This document shows, in pieces, positions 9,674-17,661 of a stretch of 64,000 nt of DNA. The stretch is taken from positions 39,525 through 103,524 of the forward strand of contig NZ_JACRVU010000012.1 in NCBI RefSeq assembly GCF_018811945.1, given 5' to 3'. The translations under genes and the position numbers were made by a program. The notes under the pieces are model-generated. The model had not been told where the DNA came from. It saw only the letters and a list, made by a program, of their open reading frames with translations, and did no database searches. This DNA comes from Gluconobacter sp. P1C6_b. GTDB taxonomy: Bacteria; Pseudomonadota; Alphaproteobacteria; Acetobacterales; Acetobacteraceae. The stretch's first letter is position 1. Every line of letters starts with the position of its first letter.

Positions 9674-10012
9674 GAGAATTATTCCTGCTGACTATGGCAC
9701 TGCCATCCCTTTTTTTTTCGATGAACAGCCCGGTTTTACTCTTATGAACTCGAAACCCCGAGAGATATTACAACATGCAATTCTTAATCACGGACGACCC
9801 TCACCTGCATTTGACCACAGACGCTCGGGTTCCAACTTCCTAACGCGTAACGCACCGTATAGTTACTTACACATATCGCAGGGGTACGCCAGCATGAAAT
9901 CACGTTACGTTGATATTTTTTCGTACTTTAAGTGTGATTTTATGATCCACTTTTCTTTTGGGGCGGTTTCCCCCAGAAAGAGCGCCCCTACTGAGAGCGG
10001 AACAAGCCCCTG
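9674..10012. promoter_or_regulatory. Divergent control region between ALDH and TetR genes
   Basis: A 339-bp non-coding stretch, visibly more AT-rich than its surroundings, between the leftward ALDH-GMC unit and the rightward tetR gene. It holds operator C at 9847-9866. About 30 bp further on is a second, weaker two-fold element, ATCACGTTACGTTGAT (9899-9914), which contains another GTTAC. No small open reading frame with a convincing ribosome-binding site was seen. Confidence 0.6.
9847..9866. promoter_or_regulatory. Candidate TetR operator C
   Basis: GTAAC-GCACCGTATA-GTTAC. It has the same half-sites and the same 10-base spacing as operator A, but a different core. Between the regulator and its likely target it could serve both autoregulation and control of ALDH-GMC. 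It is the least similar of the three sites. Confidence 0.5.
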
Positions 10013-10672
10013 ATGCCCCTTGAAAAAAGCAGAGCGTCCTCCTCTACGAAAAAGCGTGTCAGGGACGCTGAGGCCACAAAATTACGCATTCTCGAAGCGG
10101 CCAAGAAGGAGTTTGCCCGAAACGGGCTTGAAGGCGCGCGGGTCGATACGATCGCCCTCGATGCCAAGGCCAACAAGAGGATGCTCTACCACTATTTCAA
10201 AAGTAAGGATGGCCTCTTCCGCACCGTCCTGGAGCGGGAATATCTCAACATCCGGGAGGAAGAGACCAGACTGGATCTGGAGAACCTGCCCCCCAGGACA
10301 GCCCTCGAAACGCTCGTCCGTTTCACATGGGAATACTATATCGCCAATCCCGAGTTCATCACCCTCGTGAACAGCGAGAACCTCTGTCAGGCCGCCCATA
10401 TCCGGAACTCGCCCACACTGAAGACGATCAGTCAGAAATTCGTCCGCCGCATCCAGTCCCTTCTGGATCGGGGGGTTCGGGAAAACGTCTTCCGCGATGG
10501 CATCGACGCAACCCAGTTGAACATTACGATCGCCTCGATCAATTATTATTATTTCACGAACCGCTTCACAGGATCGGTAATCTTCGAGCGGAATTTTACA
10601 GCTCCCGAAGCGCTTGAAGAAAGAATTTCCTTTAATATCGAAACGATATGCCGTCTGGTCTGCAAGAATTAA
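10013..10672 (+). CDS. TetR/AcrR-family transcriptional regulator
   Basis: A 219-residue protein with the N-terminal TetR helix-turn-helix: ILEAAKKEFARNGLEGARV (about 26-44), then IALDAKANKRMLYHYFKSKDG, with the typical YHYFKSK recognition segment near residues 58-64. The C-terminal helical domain would bind an inducer. It is divergent from ALDH-GMC, and the three GTAAC-N10-GTTAC-like sites in the adjoining 6.5 kb suggest it represses all three catabolic units. The ATG at 10013 has only a weak ribosome-binding sequence (GCGGAAC). The ligand cannot be predicted; an acyl-CoA or aldehyde intermediate is possible. Confidence 0.88.
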   Translation: MPLEKSRASSSTKKRVRDAEATKLRILEAAKKEFARNGLEGARVDTIALDAKANKRMLYHYFKSKDGLFRTVLEREYLNIREEETRLDLENLPPRTALETLVRFTWEYYIANPEFITLVNSENLCQAAHIRNSPTLKTISQKFVRRIQSLLDRGVRENVFRDGIDATQLNITIASINYYYFTNRFTGSVIFERNFTAPEALEERISFNIETICRLVCKN

Positions 10673-10707
10673 GGTACGGTTTTTCTTACAAACAAACAGT
10701 CTCATAC

Positions 10708-10721
10708 CCCTGAATTCAGGG
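10708..10721. repeat. 14-bp perfect palindrome after tetR
   Basis: CCCTGAATTCAGGG, perfectly self-complementary, 36 bp after the tetR stop and 46 bp before the -10 element of the cold-shock gene. With no loop and no T-run it is a poor terminator and more like a protein-binding site. Confidence 0.35.
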
Positions 10722-10767
10722 ACAATTTATGGTCCGCGTAAGGAAAATATTGAATTCCGGTTACAAT

Positions 10768-10773
10768 TATAAT
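10768..10773 (+). promoter_or_regulatory. Probable -10 element of the cold-shock gene
   Basis: A perfect TATAAT in an AT-rich stretch with no good -35 partner at 17 bp. It implies a transcript start near 10780 and a leader of about 165 nt, similar to the long thermosensitive leaders of cspA-type mRNAs. Confidence 0.45.
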
Positions 10774-10944
10774 GCTCTGCCTGAGATTTTTCTCTTGCAT
10801 CCGCGGTCGAGTTAACGTCTATCTGATGTCGGCAGGTGCTCCTAAGTGGGTTTTCGACGCATGTTGCGTCATTCGTTCCCCTTAAGAGTTATGATTTCGT
10901 GCGTATCTTGTGCACGACTGCTATTGTTAAAAAGGAGCCTCGTT

Positions 10945-11151
10945 ATGGCAACAGGCACCGTAAAATGGTTTAACTCCACCAAGGGCTTTGGTTTCATCCA
11001 GCCTGACAACGGTGGCCAGGATGCGTTCGTTCACATCTCTGAACTCGAGCGCGCCGGAATGCACACCCTCAACGAAGGTCAGCATGTCTCTTACGAGCTC
11101 GAGTCTGGCCGCAACGGCAAAACGTCGGCAGTGAGCATCAAGGCAATCTGA
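10945..11151 (+). CDS. cspA: Cold-shock protein, CspA family
   Basis: 68 residues beginning MATGTVKWFNSTKGFGFIQP, the classical cold-shock domain start. RNP1 (KGFGFIQ) and RNP2 (DAFVHIS) are both present. The protein is a small single-stranded nucleic acid binding beta-barrel that melts RNA structure in the cytosol. AAGGAG at 10932-10937 lies 7 bases before the ATG at 10945, so the longer open frame upstream (from 10846) is leader sequence, not protein. The gene stands alone and ends in a strong terminator. Confidence 0.96.
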   Translation: MATGTVKWFNSTKGFGFIQPDNGGQDAFVHISELERAGMHTLNEGQHVSYELESGRNGKTSAVSIKAI

Positions 11152-11182
11152 TTGCCCTGATGTACATTTCGATGTGCAGGAA

Positions 11183-11206
11183 GCCGCCCGCAAGGGCGGC
11201 TTTTTT
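11183..11206 (+). terminator. Rho-independent terminator of the cold-shock gene
   Basis: GCCGCCC (11183-11189), GNRA-type loop GCAA, GGGCGGC (11194-11200), then six T. It ends at the last base of the opposite-strand LysR stop codon. Confidence 0.93.
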
Positions 11207-12120
11207 CATGTCTGGCGTCCACTTTCCGGCTGCGACCCATGCCCCCTGTTTGCAAGATCGATCATCTCCACAAATGCATCGGCAGCGGGGCTTCTGTAAC
11301 GCTCTTTATGCCTCAGCCCATAGAAAAAGCGGCTTTCCGGCACCTCTGACGCCGCATGAAGCGTCCCCGCCCGCAGCGCCGGGGCAACCACCAGCGATGA
11401 CAGCGCAGCAATCCCCGCCCCTGCCTCCACGGCAGTTCGCACACTCTCGTTCGATGGCAGGACCAGACTGACATTCAGCTCGTCTGGCGCGATCCCCAGA
11501 CGCCGGAGGTAGTGTTCCAGCGTGGCCCGCGTCCCCGATCCCGGCTCCCGCATTACCCAGACCTGTTTGCGCAGCCATTCCCTGTCAGCATGCTCAGGAA
11601 TCCCGGCGTCCGCCTGCACAATGGTCAGATGGTCTTTTCCCAGCGGCCACTGCGCGAGCGCTGGATCATCGACAATTGCTTCCACGATCCCCAGTTCAGC
11701 CTCCCCTTCCCGGACCTTCTTCGCGGCCTCTTCGGTATTGCTGACGGCCAGTTCGACCGTGATCTGCGGATATTTTCTGCGGAAAGCCACCAGAATGGAC
11801 GGAATCCAGTACGCAGCGATGGTCTGGCTCGCCACCGCGCGGAGCGTTCCGCGCTTCAGCCCGCTGATCTCATCCAGAACGTTTTCAGCCGCAGCCGCCT
11901 GCGCGACGACAGCACGGGCCTCCGGCAAAAACAGACATCCCGCCTCACTCAGCCGGATGCCCCGTCCCACCCGATCAAAAAGCCTGACGCCGTAACGCTC
12001 TTCCAGAGCGGCAATAGCCGCCGAGACCGCGGACTGGGTGACGTTCATTGCCCTGCTTGCAGCAGTGACGTGTTCGCGTTCGGCAACGGCGATGAAAAGA
12101 CGGAGCTGATCAAGGGTCAT
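11206..12120 (-). CDS. LysR-family regulator of the adjacent YeiH-like transporter
   Basis: 304 residues. MTLDQLRLFIAVAEREHV followed by VTQSAVSAAIAALEERYG is the LysR winged helix-turn-helix (residues 1-60), and the rest is the periplasmic-binding-like effector domain. The start MTLDQLRLF at 12120 is chosen over in-frame codons six residues upstream because LysR proteins begin there. It is divergent from a YeiH-like gene, the arrangement of yeiE-yeiH in Escherichia coli, so it very likely controls that transporter. The shared 111-bp gap contains an inverted repeat. The 3' end of the gene abuts the cold-shock terminator. Confidence 0.9.
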   Translation of the reverse strand: MTLDQLRLFIAVAEREHVTAASRAMNVTQSAVSAAIAALEERYGVRLFDRVGRGIRLSEAGCLFLPEARAVVAQAAAAENVLDEISGLKRGTLRAVASQTIAAYWIPSILVAFRRKYPQITVELAVSNTEEAAKKVREGEAELGIVEAIVDDPALAQWPLGKDHLTIVQADAGIPEHADREWLRKQVWVMREPGSGTRATLEHYLRRLGIAPDELNVSLVLPSNESVRTAVEAGAGIAALSSLVVAPALRAGTLHAASEVPESRFFYGLRHKERYRSPAADAFVEMIDLANRGHGSQPESGRQT

Positions 12121-12135
12121 GCGCGATGGATAGCA

Positions 12136-12189
12136 CAATCAATCGATTTTTCTGATCGGAATCATGAAATTTATGCGTTGGATTGATTG
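12136..12189. promoter_or_regulatory. Inverted repeat in the LysR/YeiH divergent promoter
   Basis: CAATCAATC at 12136-12144 and its exact complement GATTGATTG at 12181-12189, 36 bp apart, between the divergent starts at 12120 and 12232. LysR tetramers commonly contact two separated sites in such regions, so this pair is a candidate for regulator binding. Confidence 0.45.
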
Positions 12190-12231
12190 ATTGTTCTTTC
12201 CCTAAATCTTCACGATCAAGGAGAGCATATC

Positions 12232-13284
12232 GTGAAGATTATATCGCCTGCGGGAGGCCTCGTGTCCCGCTTTCCGGGAACGGCTCTGTGCATCGGTATT
12301 GCGCTTGCGGCTTACGGTCTTGAGGACGTGGAACGGATCCTGGCCGGAAAAGCCTTTCTGGAGACCCTGAATATCGCGCTCATTCTGGGCGTCATCCTGC
12401 GGTCTGTCCGCAAACCCGCAGGCGCCTTCAATTGCGGAATCAGGTTCTGCTCAAAAACACTCCTCAACATTGCGATCGTCCTTCTGGGCACGACTTTCAG
12501 CCTTCAGGCCGTCTGGTCTGCCGGACCTGAAATCCTGCTCGCCGTTCTGGGGATGGTGATTTTCAGCATGATCTTCACCTGCTGGGCCGGACGGATGAAT
12601 GGTCTGTCGCGGAATCAGACCCTGCTCGTGGCGTGTGGCGATTCCATCTGCGGCAACTCCGCAATCATGGCTGCCGCCCCCGCCATTCAGGCATCAGAGG
12701 AGGACGTCGGCGCGACAATCGCCTTCACCGCAGCAGGTGGTCTGGCGGTCGTTCTGGGGCTGCCTGTCCTCCTTCCCTTGCTGAATATGTCCGGGATCGC
12801 CAATGGTGCCGTCGCCGGGCTGACGGTCTATGCAGTTCCACAGGTCATGGCCGCGGCCGCTCCGTTCGGCCCCGCCGCCCTGCATGTCGGAACGCTCGTC
12901 AAGCTGATGCGCGTTCTCATGCTGGGCCCGGTCTGCGCCGTTCTGTCACTGAAGATTCGTCGCAAACACGCCCGGACTCAGCCGCTGAAACCATCCGAAA
13001 CAGGCAAAACGCCAAGGCTGTTTCGCCTCGTCCCGTGGTATATCGCAGGCTTCATGGCGATGATCATCGTCCGGTCCCTGGGCGTCATTCCCGAAACCTG
13101 CATCCCTCCCCTCAGCCAGACCGCCACATTCCTGACCATTCTGGCCATGGCCGCACTGGGTCTGGGGATCGATATCCGCTCCGTCTTCCGGGCGGGACGA
13201 CCACTGGTCCTGACAGTCGTGATGTCCCTGACCGGTCTTCTGGGTGCCAGCATCCTGCTGGTCCGGCTCCTGGACTGCGCATGA
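12232..13284 (+). CDS. yeiH: YeiH/UPF0324 family membrane transporter
   Basis: 350 residues and about ten hydrophobic membrane spans. The family block CGDSICGNSAIMAAAPAI is near residues 139-156. UPF0324 proteins such as YeiH are annotated as putative sulfate/sulfite-type exporters, but their substrates are not firmly known. The chosen start is GTG at 12232 (VKIISPAGG), 8 bases after AAGGAG at 12218-12223; a TTG 15 codons upstream lacks this support. It is divergent from a LysR gene. The gene ends 6 bp before the convergent saccharopine-dehydrogenase-like gene. Confidence 0.88.
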   Translation: MKIISPAGGLVSRFPGTALCIGIALAAYGLEDVERILAGKAFLETLNIALILGVILRSVRKPAGAFNCGIRFCSKTLLNIAIVLLGTTFSLQAVWSAGPEILLAVLGMVIFSMIFTCWAGRMNGLSRNQTLLVACGDSICGNSAIMAAAPAIQASEEDVGATIAFTAAGGLAVVLGLPVLLPLLNMSGIANGAVAGLTVYAVPQVMAAAAPFGPAALHVGTLVKLMRVLMLGPVCAVLSLKIRRKHARTQPLKPSETGKTPRLFRLVPWYIAGFMAMIIVRSLGVIPETCIPPLSQTATFLTILAMAALGLGIDIRSVFRAGRPLVLTVVMSLTGLLGASILLVRLLDCA

Positions 13285-13290
13285 AGCAGT

Positions 13291-14367
13291 TCAGTCCTGC
13301 GGCTGGTAGACCCGCCCGTAGCGGTTAGACAGATAGGCGGACAGCGGAATATCTTCCTGACGGACAAAGCCTGCCGACGGAATCCTGCCTTCCGCCAGCA
13401 GGTCCAGAACCGCGCAGATGGACCCTGCCGTCGTAAGCTGAATTGCAGTGCGGTATCCGCCCATGAACTCCTGCGCGTGAATGGTCCGGGCCAGCGTTTC
13501 CTGCTGCTGCCGGCCATTCTGTAGTCCCGTCACGATAACCGACAGCACCACCAGATCCTGAGCCGTGCCGGGAATGGCATGGGTCAGGATATCCTGAAGG
13601 ATATGTCGCCGTTCCGACAGACGCAAATCGGACAGAAGAACCTTCATGATATCGCGATGGCCCGGATATCGCATGGTGCGATAATTGAGCTCCCGGACCC
13701 GGCCGTCATAGGTTTCACACAACGAGCCAAGACCGCCGGACGTGTTGAAAGCCTCATAAAGAACGCCATCGACGCCCAGGCTCTCCATACCCTCAAGAGC
13801 AGGAACGAGGATACGCTTCCCATCCACGATCGCCTCACAGGGTTCGATATATTCGTTGATGAGGCCTTCCGTACTCCAGGTCAGGTTATATCCCAGCGCA
13901 TTAGACGGAAAACGCGGCAGCGCCCCGACACGCAGCCGGATCGTATCAATCTCATCGAAATGTCCTGCCAGATCATGCGCGGCAATCGAAACAAAGCCCG
14001 GCGCCAGACCACATTGCGGAATGAACGCATGCGACGCGCCCTCGGCCAGCGCCTTCACAGCACGGGTGGACGCCACATCCTCGGTGAGATCCAGATAATG
14101 CACCCCTGCGGCGGCGGCGGCCCGCGCGACAGTCCGCGTCAGATGAAAAGGAAGCGCGGAGAGGACTGCGAACTGCCCTTTGAGCAGATCCGGATCAAGC
14201 CCCTGCGCGATATCGGCTGTTTTGCGGGCAATCCCTTCGGGCAGTTTGAGGCTGTTGAGATACTCCGCGTGACAGTCAAGCAGCGTCACACCATAGCCGC
14301 CGTGATGAAGAAGCTCCGCAATGGCTGAACCAATCTTGCCCGCACCTGCAACCGTAACCTGCTTCAT
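13291..14367 (-). CDS. Saccharopine dehydrogenase-like NAD(P)-dependent oxidoreductase
   Basis: About 358 residues. MKQVTVAGAGKIGSAIAELL is a Rossmann nucleotide-binding start (GAGKIG), followed by a long C-terminal domain typical of the saccharopine dehydrogenase/LYS9 group. These enzymes handle lysine-glutamate-type imino adducts, but many bacterial relatives act on other amino acids. The ATG at 14367 has AGGA 7 bases upstream; another ATG two codons earlier is too close to it. It is divergent from an Lrp-type regulator, a common arrangement for amino-acid catabolic genes that suggests induction by an amino acid. Confidence 0.82.
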   Translation of the reverse strand: MKQVTVAGAGKIGSAIAELLHHGGYGVTLLDCHAEYLNSLKLPEGIARKTADIAQGLDPDLLKGQFAVLSALPFHLTRTVARAAAAAGVHYLDLTEDVASTRAVKALAEGASHAFIPQCGLAPGFVSIAAHDLAGHFDEIDTIRLRVGALPRFPSNALGYNLTWSTEGLINEYIEPCEAIVDGKRILVPALEGMESLGVDGVLYEAFNTSGGLGSLCETYDGRVRELNYRTMRYPGHRDIMKVLLSDLRLSERRHILQDILTHAIPGTAQDLVVLSVIVTGLQNGRQQQETLARTIHAQEFMGGYRTAIQLTTAGSICAVLDLLAEGRIPSAGFVRQEDIPLSAYLSNRYGRVYQPQD

Positions 14368-14488
14368 GATCATATCCTGTTCCGGAAGTGTTACGGACAG
14401 GATCGGGGGCTGCGCCGACGGATCACAAGCGGCAGCGTGACGGCAAAAAGCCATTTCCAACGGCAGATTGCTGTCTATAACAGTCAGA

Positions 14489-14917
14489 ATGACGGATCCG
14501 ATCGATCAGGCTCTTCTTGATATCCTGCGCCGCAATGCGCGAACCCCCACAGCCGCGCTGGCCCGCAGGCTGGGGATCTCCCGTACGACTCTGCAGGGGC
14601 GCATGGAACGTCTGGAGCGGCAGGGACGGATCCGGGGCTATACGCTTCTCGAAAATCCGGACGAGGATCTGGTGCGCGCCCATGTCTCGATCGTGCTCAC
14701 ACCGCGCCACCGGCAGAAAGTGGAGCGGGATCTGAAAACACTGCCCGAACTGCGGGAACTGCATGCGGTCAGCGGCGCCTCGGACCTGATTGCGCTGCTG
14801 GGAGCCACGACGACCGAAAGCATCAATCGCGCCATCGACGATATCGGGCAGATGGAAGGCGTGGAGCGGACCGTCTCCGCCATCATCCTCTCGACGCGCT
14901 TTCGAAAAGGGTATTGA
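14489..14917 (+). CDS. Lrp/AsnC-family transcriptional regulator
   Basis: 142 residues beginning MTDPIDQALLDILRRNARTP. The winged helix-turn-helix at residues 1-60 has TAALARRLGISRTTLQGRMERL, written here in parts: TAALARRLGIS and TTLQGRMERL. The RAM/ligand domain follows, with VSGASDLIALLG. Such proteins sense amino acids as octamers. A TTG seven codons upstream is in frame, but the ATG matches the family start. It is divergent from the saccharopine-dehydrogenase-like gene, its most likely target. Confidence 0.9.
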   Translation: MTDPIDQALLDILRRNARTPTAALARRLGISRTTLQGRMERLERQGRIRGYTLLENPDEDLVRAHVSIVLTPRHRQKVERDLKTLPELRELHAVSGASDLIALLGATTTESINRAIDDIGQMEGVERTVSAIILSTRFRKGY

Positions 14918-15023
14918 ACCAGCCGACCAGCCCATCGTCCTTCTTCAGAAACGTCTTGCTTTCAATATTGACCGCTGTCCACTCTTCACAAAACAGATGT
15001 TTACCGCTCATGACGGAGCCCTG

Positions 15024-16004
15024 ATGCAGACGCCCCCTTCCCCTCCCGACGCCATTACGGTCAGCAACCTTCGCAAAACCTACCGGATCCGCGAAGGAGG
15101 CAGCTGGCGGGGGAAAACCCGTGATATCGTCGCGCTGGACGGGATTTCCTTTTCAGTCCCGAAAGGCCAGATCGCAGGCTTCATCGGTCCGAACGGCGCA
15201 GGAAAATCGACGGCGATCAAAATTCTCTCCGGCATCCTGCGTCCCACGTCGGGAGAGGTGCAGGTCAATGGTCTGGTGCCTTGGACGAACCGCATCGCCC
15301 ATGTGGCACGGATCGGCGTCGTGTTCGGGCAGCGGACCCAGCTCTGGTGGGATCTTTCGGTCGCGGAAGGCCTTGCCTTGCTGCGCGACATCTACGGCGT
15401 GGAACCGGAGCGTTTTGCCCGCAACCGCGCCCGTCTGGCCGATGCGCTGGATCTGGGCGGAATCATGGACCAGTCCGTCCGCCAGCTTTCGCTCGGGCAG
15501 AGAATGCGCGCCGAAATTGCGGCGTCTCTCATCCATGATCCGGACATCCTCATTCTGGATGAACCCACGATCGGCCTGGATGCGCCATCCAAGCTCGCCG
15601 TCCGGGCCTTCGTGCATGAACTCTGCCGGGACCGGGGGACGACCGTCCTGCTGACAACCCATGACATGCACGATATCGAAGCGCTCGCAGAACGTGTGAT
15701 CGTCATCGGTCATGGTCGTATTCTTGCGGACAGCCCGTTCGAGGATCTTCGCACCACGACGCTGTCAGAGCGCATTCTCGAACTTGATTTCCATGACACG
15801 CCTCCCGAACTGACTCTTCCCGCTGGCGCCAGCGAAACCGCGCGAGAGCCCCGCAGCCTCACGATCACTTTCGACCCGCGCCAGATCCCGGCCCCGGCCC
15901 TCGTCGCGCATGTCGGCCATTTGCCCGGTCTCGATGATCTGCGGATCAGCCGCCCCTCGATTGACGAGATCATCACGCGTTTCTACGCGGATCACGCCGC
16001 ATGA
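15024..16004 (+). CDS. ABC exporter ATP-binding protein (COG4586, NatA-like)
   Basis: 326 residues. Walker A is GPNGAGKST (about 60-68), the signature is an altered LSLGQRMR, and Walker B is ILILDEPTIGLD followed by the H-loop LLTTHD. The family couples ATP hydrolysis to export by two ABC-2-type permeases, encoded next. The frame is open from 14790, but ATG 15024 begins the conserved domain and has GGAG 8 bases before it. The stop overlaps the next ATG by four bases. The exported substrate is unknown; relatives are often called drug or viologen exporters. Confidence 0.9.
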   Translation: MQTPPSPPDAITVSNLRKTYRIREGGSWRGKTRDIVALDGISFSVPKGQIAGFIGPNGAGKSTAIKILSGILRPTSGEVQVNGLVPWTNRIAHVARIGVVFGQRTQLWWDLSVAEGLALLRDIYGVEPERFARNRARLADALDLGGIMDQSVRQLSLGQRMRAEIAASLIHDPDILILDEPTIGLDAPSKLAVRAFVHELCRDRGTTVLLTTHDMHDIEALAERVIVIGHGRILADSPFEDLRTTTLSERILELDFHDTPPELTLPAGASETAREPRSLTITFDPRQIPAPALVAHVGHLPGLDDLRISRPSIDEIITRFYADHAA

Positions 16005-16825
16005 GCCTGCGCCCCTATCTCACGGCCTTCGGTCTGCAATGGAAGATCGGGCTGCGATATCGCATCGCTGTCGTCGCCGGACTGGTGGCGCAGATGTGGT
16101 TCGGCGCCGTGACGCTGATGGCCTACGCCTCGGTGTACCACGCCGCGCCGGATGTGCAGGCTCCGCTCTCACTGCGGCAGGCCATGACCTACACCTGGAT
16201 CCAGCAGTCGCTCTTCACGCTGCTGCCGCTCGGATGCCTGCCCGCCATCGGAGACGCCGCCCGCACAGGCGCCATCGTCTATGATCTCCTGCGTCCGGTC
16301 GATATGTGGAACTGGTGGCTCTCCGCCAGCCTGGCGCGACTGCTGGGCAATGCCGTCCCCCGCGCTGTCCTGCTGGCCTGCGTGGCCGGTCCTCTCGCGA
16401 TGCTTGTCGGGCTCGGCGCCTGGAGCCTTGCCGGACCCGCCAGCCTTATCTCCGCAACTCTGGCCCTTGTCTCCATCGCACTCGGCGCCCTGCTCTCCGC
16501 GACCATCGTCATGTGGTGGAATATCCTCACGGCCCGTACCCTTTCGCCTCTGGGGAGCTATGCCGTTGGAACCCCACTCGCCGTCCTGCTGTCGGGAATG
16601 CTGCTACCTCTGCCGCTCTACCCCGACTGGATCCGGCCTTTCCTGCTCGCACAGCCTTTCGCCGGCATTACGGACATCCCCATCCGCATCTATCTCGGAA
16701 CGCCCATCCCCGGCGGTGTTGCAACGGGTCTGGGTCTTCAGGTCTTCTGGCTGGCGGCCCTGACACTTCTCGGGCGTCTGTGGATGCGCCAGACCGTGAA
16801 CCGACTGGAGGTGCAGGGTGCCTGA
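16001..16825 (+). CDS. ABC-2-type permease (COG4587)
   Basis: 274 residues with about six membrane spans, for example VVAGLVAQMWFGAVTLMAYA near residues 23-42. It is the first of two different permease subunits, as is normal for COG4586-4587-3694 exporters. ATGA overlap with the ATPase shows translational coupling. It ends TVNRLEVQGA, a tail like that of many ABC-2 permeases. Confidence 0.87.
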   Translation: MSLRPYLTAFGLQWKIGLRYRIAVVAGLVAQMWFGAVTLMAYASVYHAAPDVQAPLSLRQAMTYTWIQQSLFTLLPLGCLPAIGDAARTGAIVYDLLRPVDMWNWWLSASLARLLGNAVPRAVLLACVAGPLAMLVGLGAWSLAGPASLISATLALVSIALGALLSATIVMWWNILTARTLSPLGSYAVGTPLAVLLSGMLLPLPLYPDWIRPFLLAQPFAGITDIPIRIYLGTPIPGGVATGLGLQVFWLAALTLLGRLWMRQTVNRLEVQGA

Positions 16826-17651
16826 CATGACGCAATCTCCGTCCCGCACGCTCAGCGGTCCGGGCCTGTATCGCCGCATGGCCGGGGCTTCGATCTTGGC
16901 GCAACTCCGCTATCCCGGCACCTTTGTCATTCAGGCCATCGGCAATTTCGTCACAACACTCCTCAGCTTCTTCGGCATCTGGAGCCTGTTCCATCGCTTC
17001 GGCAGCATCGCGGGATGGGATATCGGAACCGTCGCCGTCCTGTACGGCCTTGTGAACGTGGCTTTTGCCGTCGCCGAAACTCTGGGGCGCGGCTTCGAGG
17101 TCTTTGGTGGCGAATATGTCCGGACCGGAAGCTTCGACCGCCTCCTTCTGCGCCCGCGTTCGACGCTGCTGCTGCTTCTGGGGCACGAACTGCGCCTGCG
17201 CCCGATCGGACGTTTCCTTCAGGGGCTGTTCGTGCTCGCGGCGGGTCTGTGGCTCGCCCCACATGTGCAGTGGAGCGCCGTTCTGGTCCTGCCCTGGGCC
17301 ATCGCGGGCGGTGCGGCCATGTTCCTCGGTGTCCTGATCGGACAGGCTGCCCTGTGCTTCATCACCGTTGAAGGACTGGAGGTCGTAAACGTCCTGACCT
17401 ATGGCGGCGTGGAGGCCGGACAGTACCCACTGACCATGTTCGGACGCTGGCTCCGGCGCTTCATCACCTTTGTCCTGCCGCTCGCGGCCGTCTGCTATTA
17501 CCCAACGCTGTTCAGCCTCGCCCACCCGGACCCGCTTGGCATGCCGACATGGATCGGCGCGCTTTCGCCCGTGGCGGGGTTCGCCTTTCTTGGCGTCATG
17601 ATCCTCGCCTGGAACCGGGCGGTAGCGGGATATGTCTCCAGCGGCAGCTGA
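16818..17651 (+). CDS. ABC-2-type permease (COG3694, DUF990)
   Basis: 277 residues with about six membrane spans, such as FVIQAIGNFVTTLLSFFGIW. It is the second permease of the exporter. The start is GTG at 16818, with GGAGG at 16807-16811, inside the 3' end of the previous gene; an ATG at 16827 is an alternative with poorer spacing. The operon ends here, and the convergent AtzH-like gene starts 10 bp later. Confidence 0.86.
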   Translation: MPDMTQSPSRTLSGPGLYRRMAGASILAQLRYPGTFVIQAIGNFVTTLLSFFGIWSLFHRFGSIAGWDIGTVAVLYGLVNVAFAVAETLGRGFEVFGGEYVRTGSFDRLLLRPRSTLLLLLGHELRLRPIGRFLQGLFVLAAGLWLAPHVQWSAVLVLPWAIAGGAAMFLGVLIGQAALCFITVEGLEVVNVLTYGGVEAGQYPLTMFGRWLRRFITFVLPLAAVCYYPTLFSLAHPDPLGMPTWIGALSPVAGFAFLGVMILAWNRAVAGYVSSGS

Positions 17652-17661
17652 GGCCTGGTAT

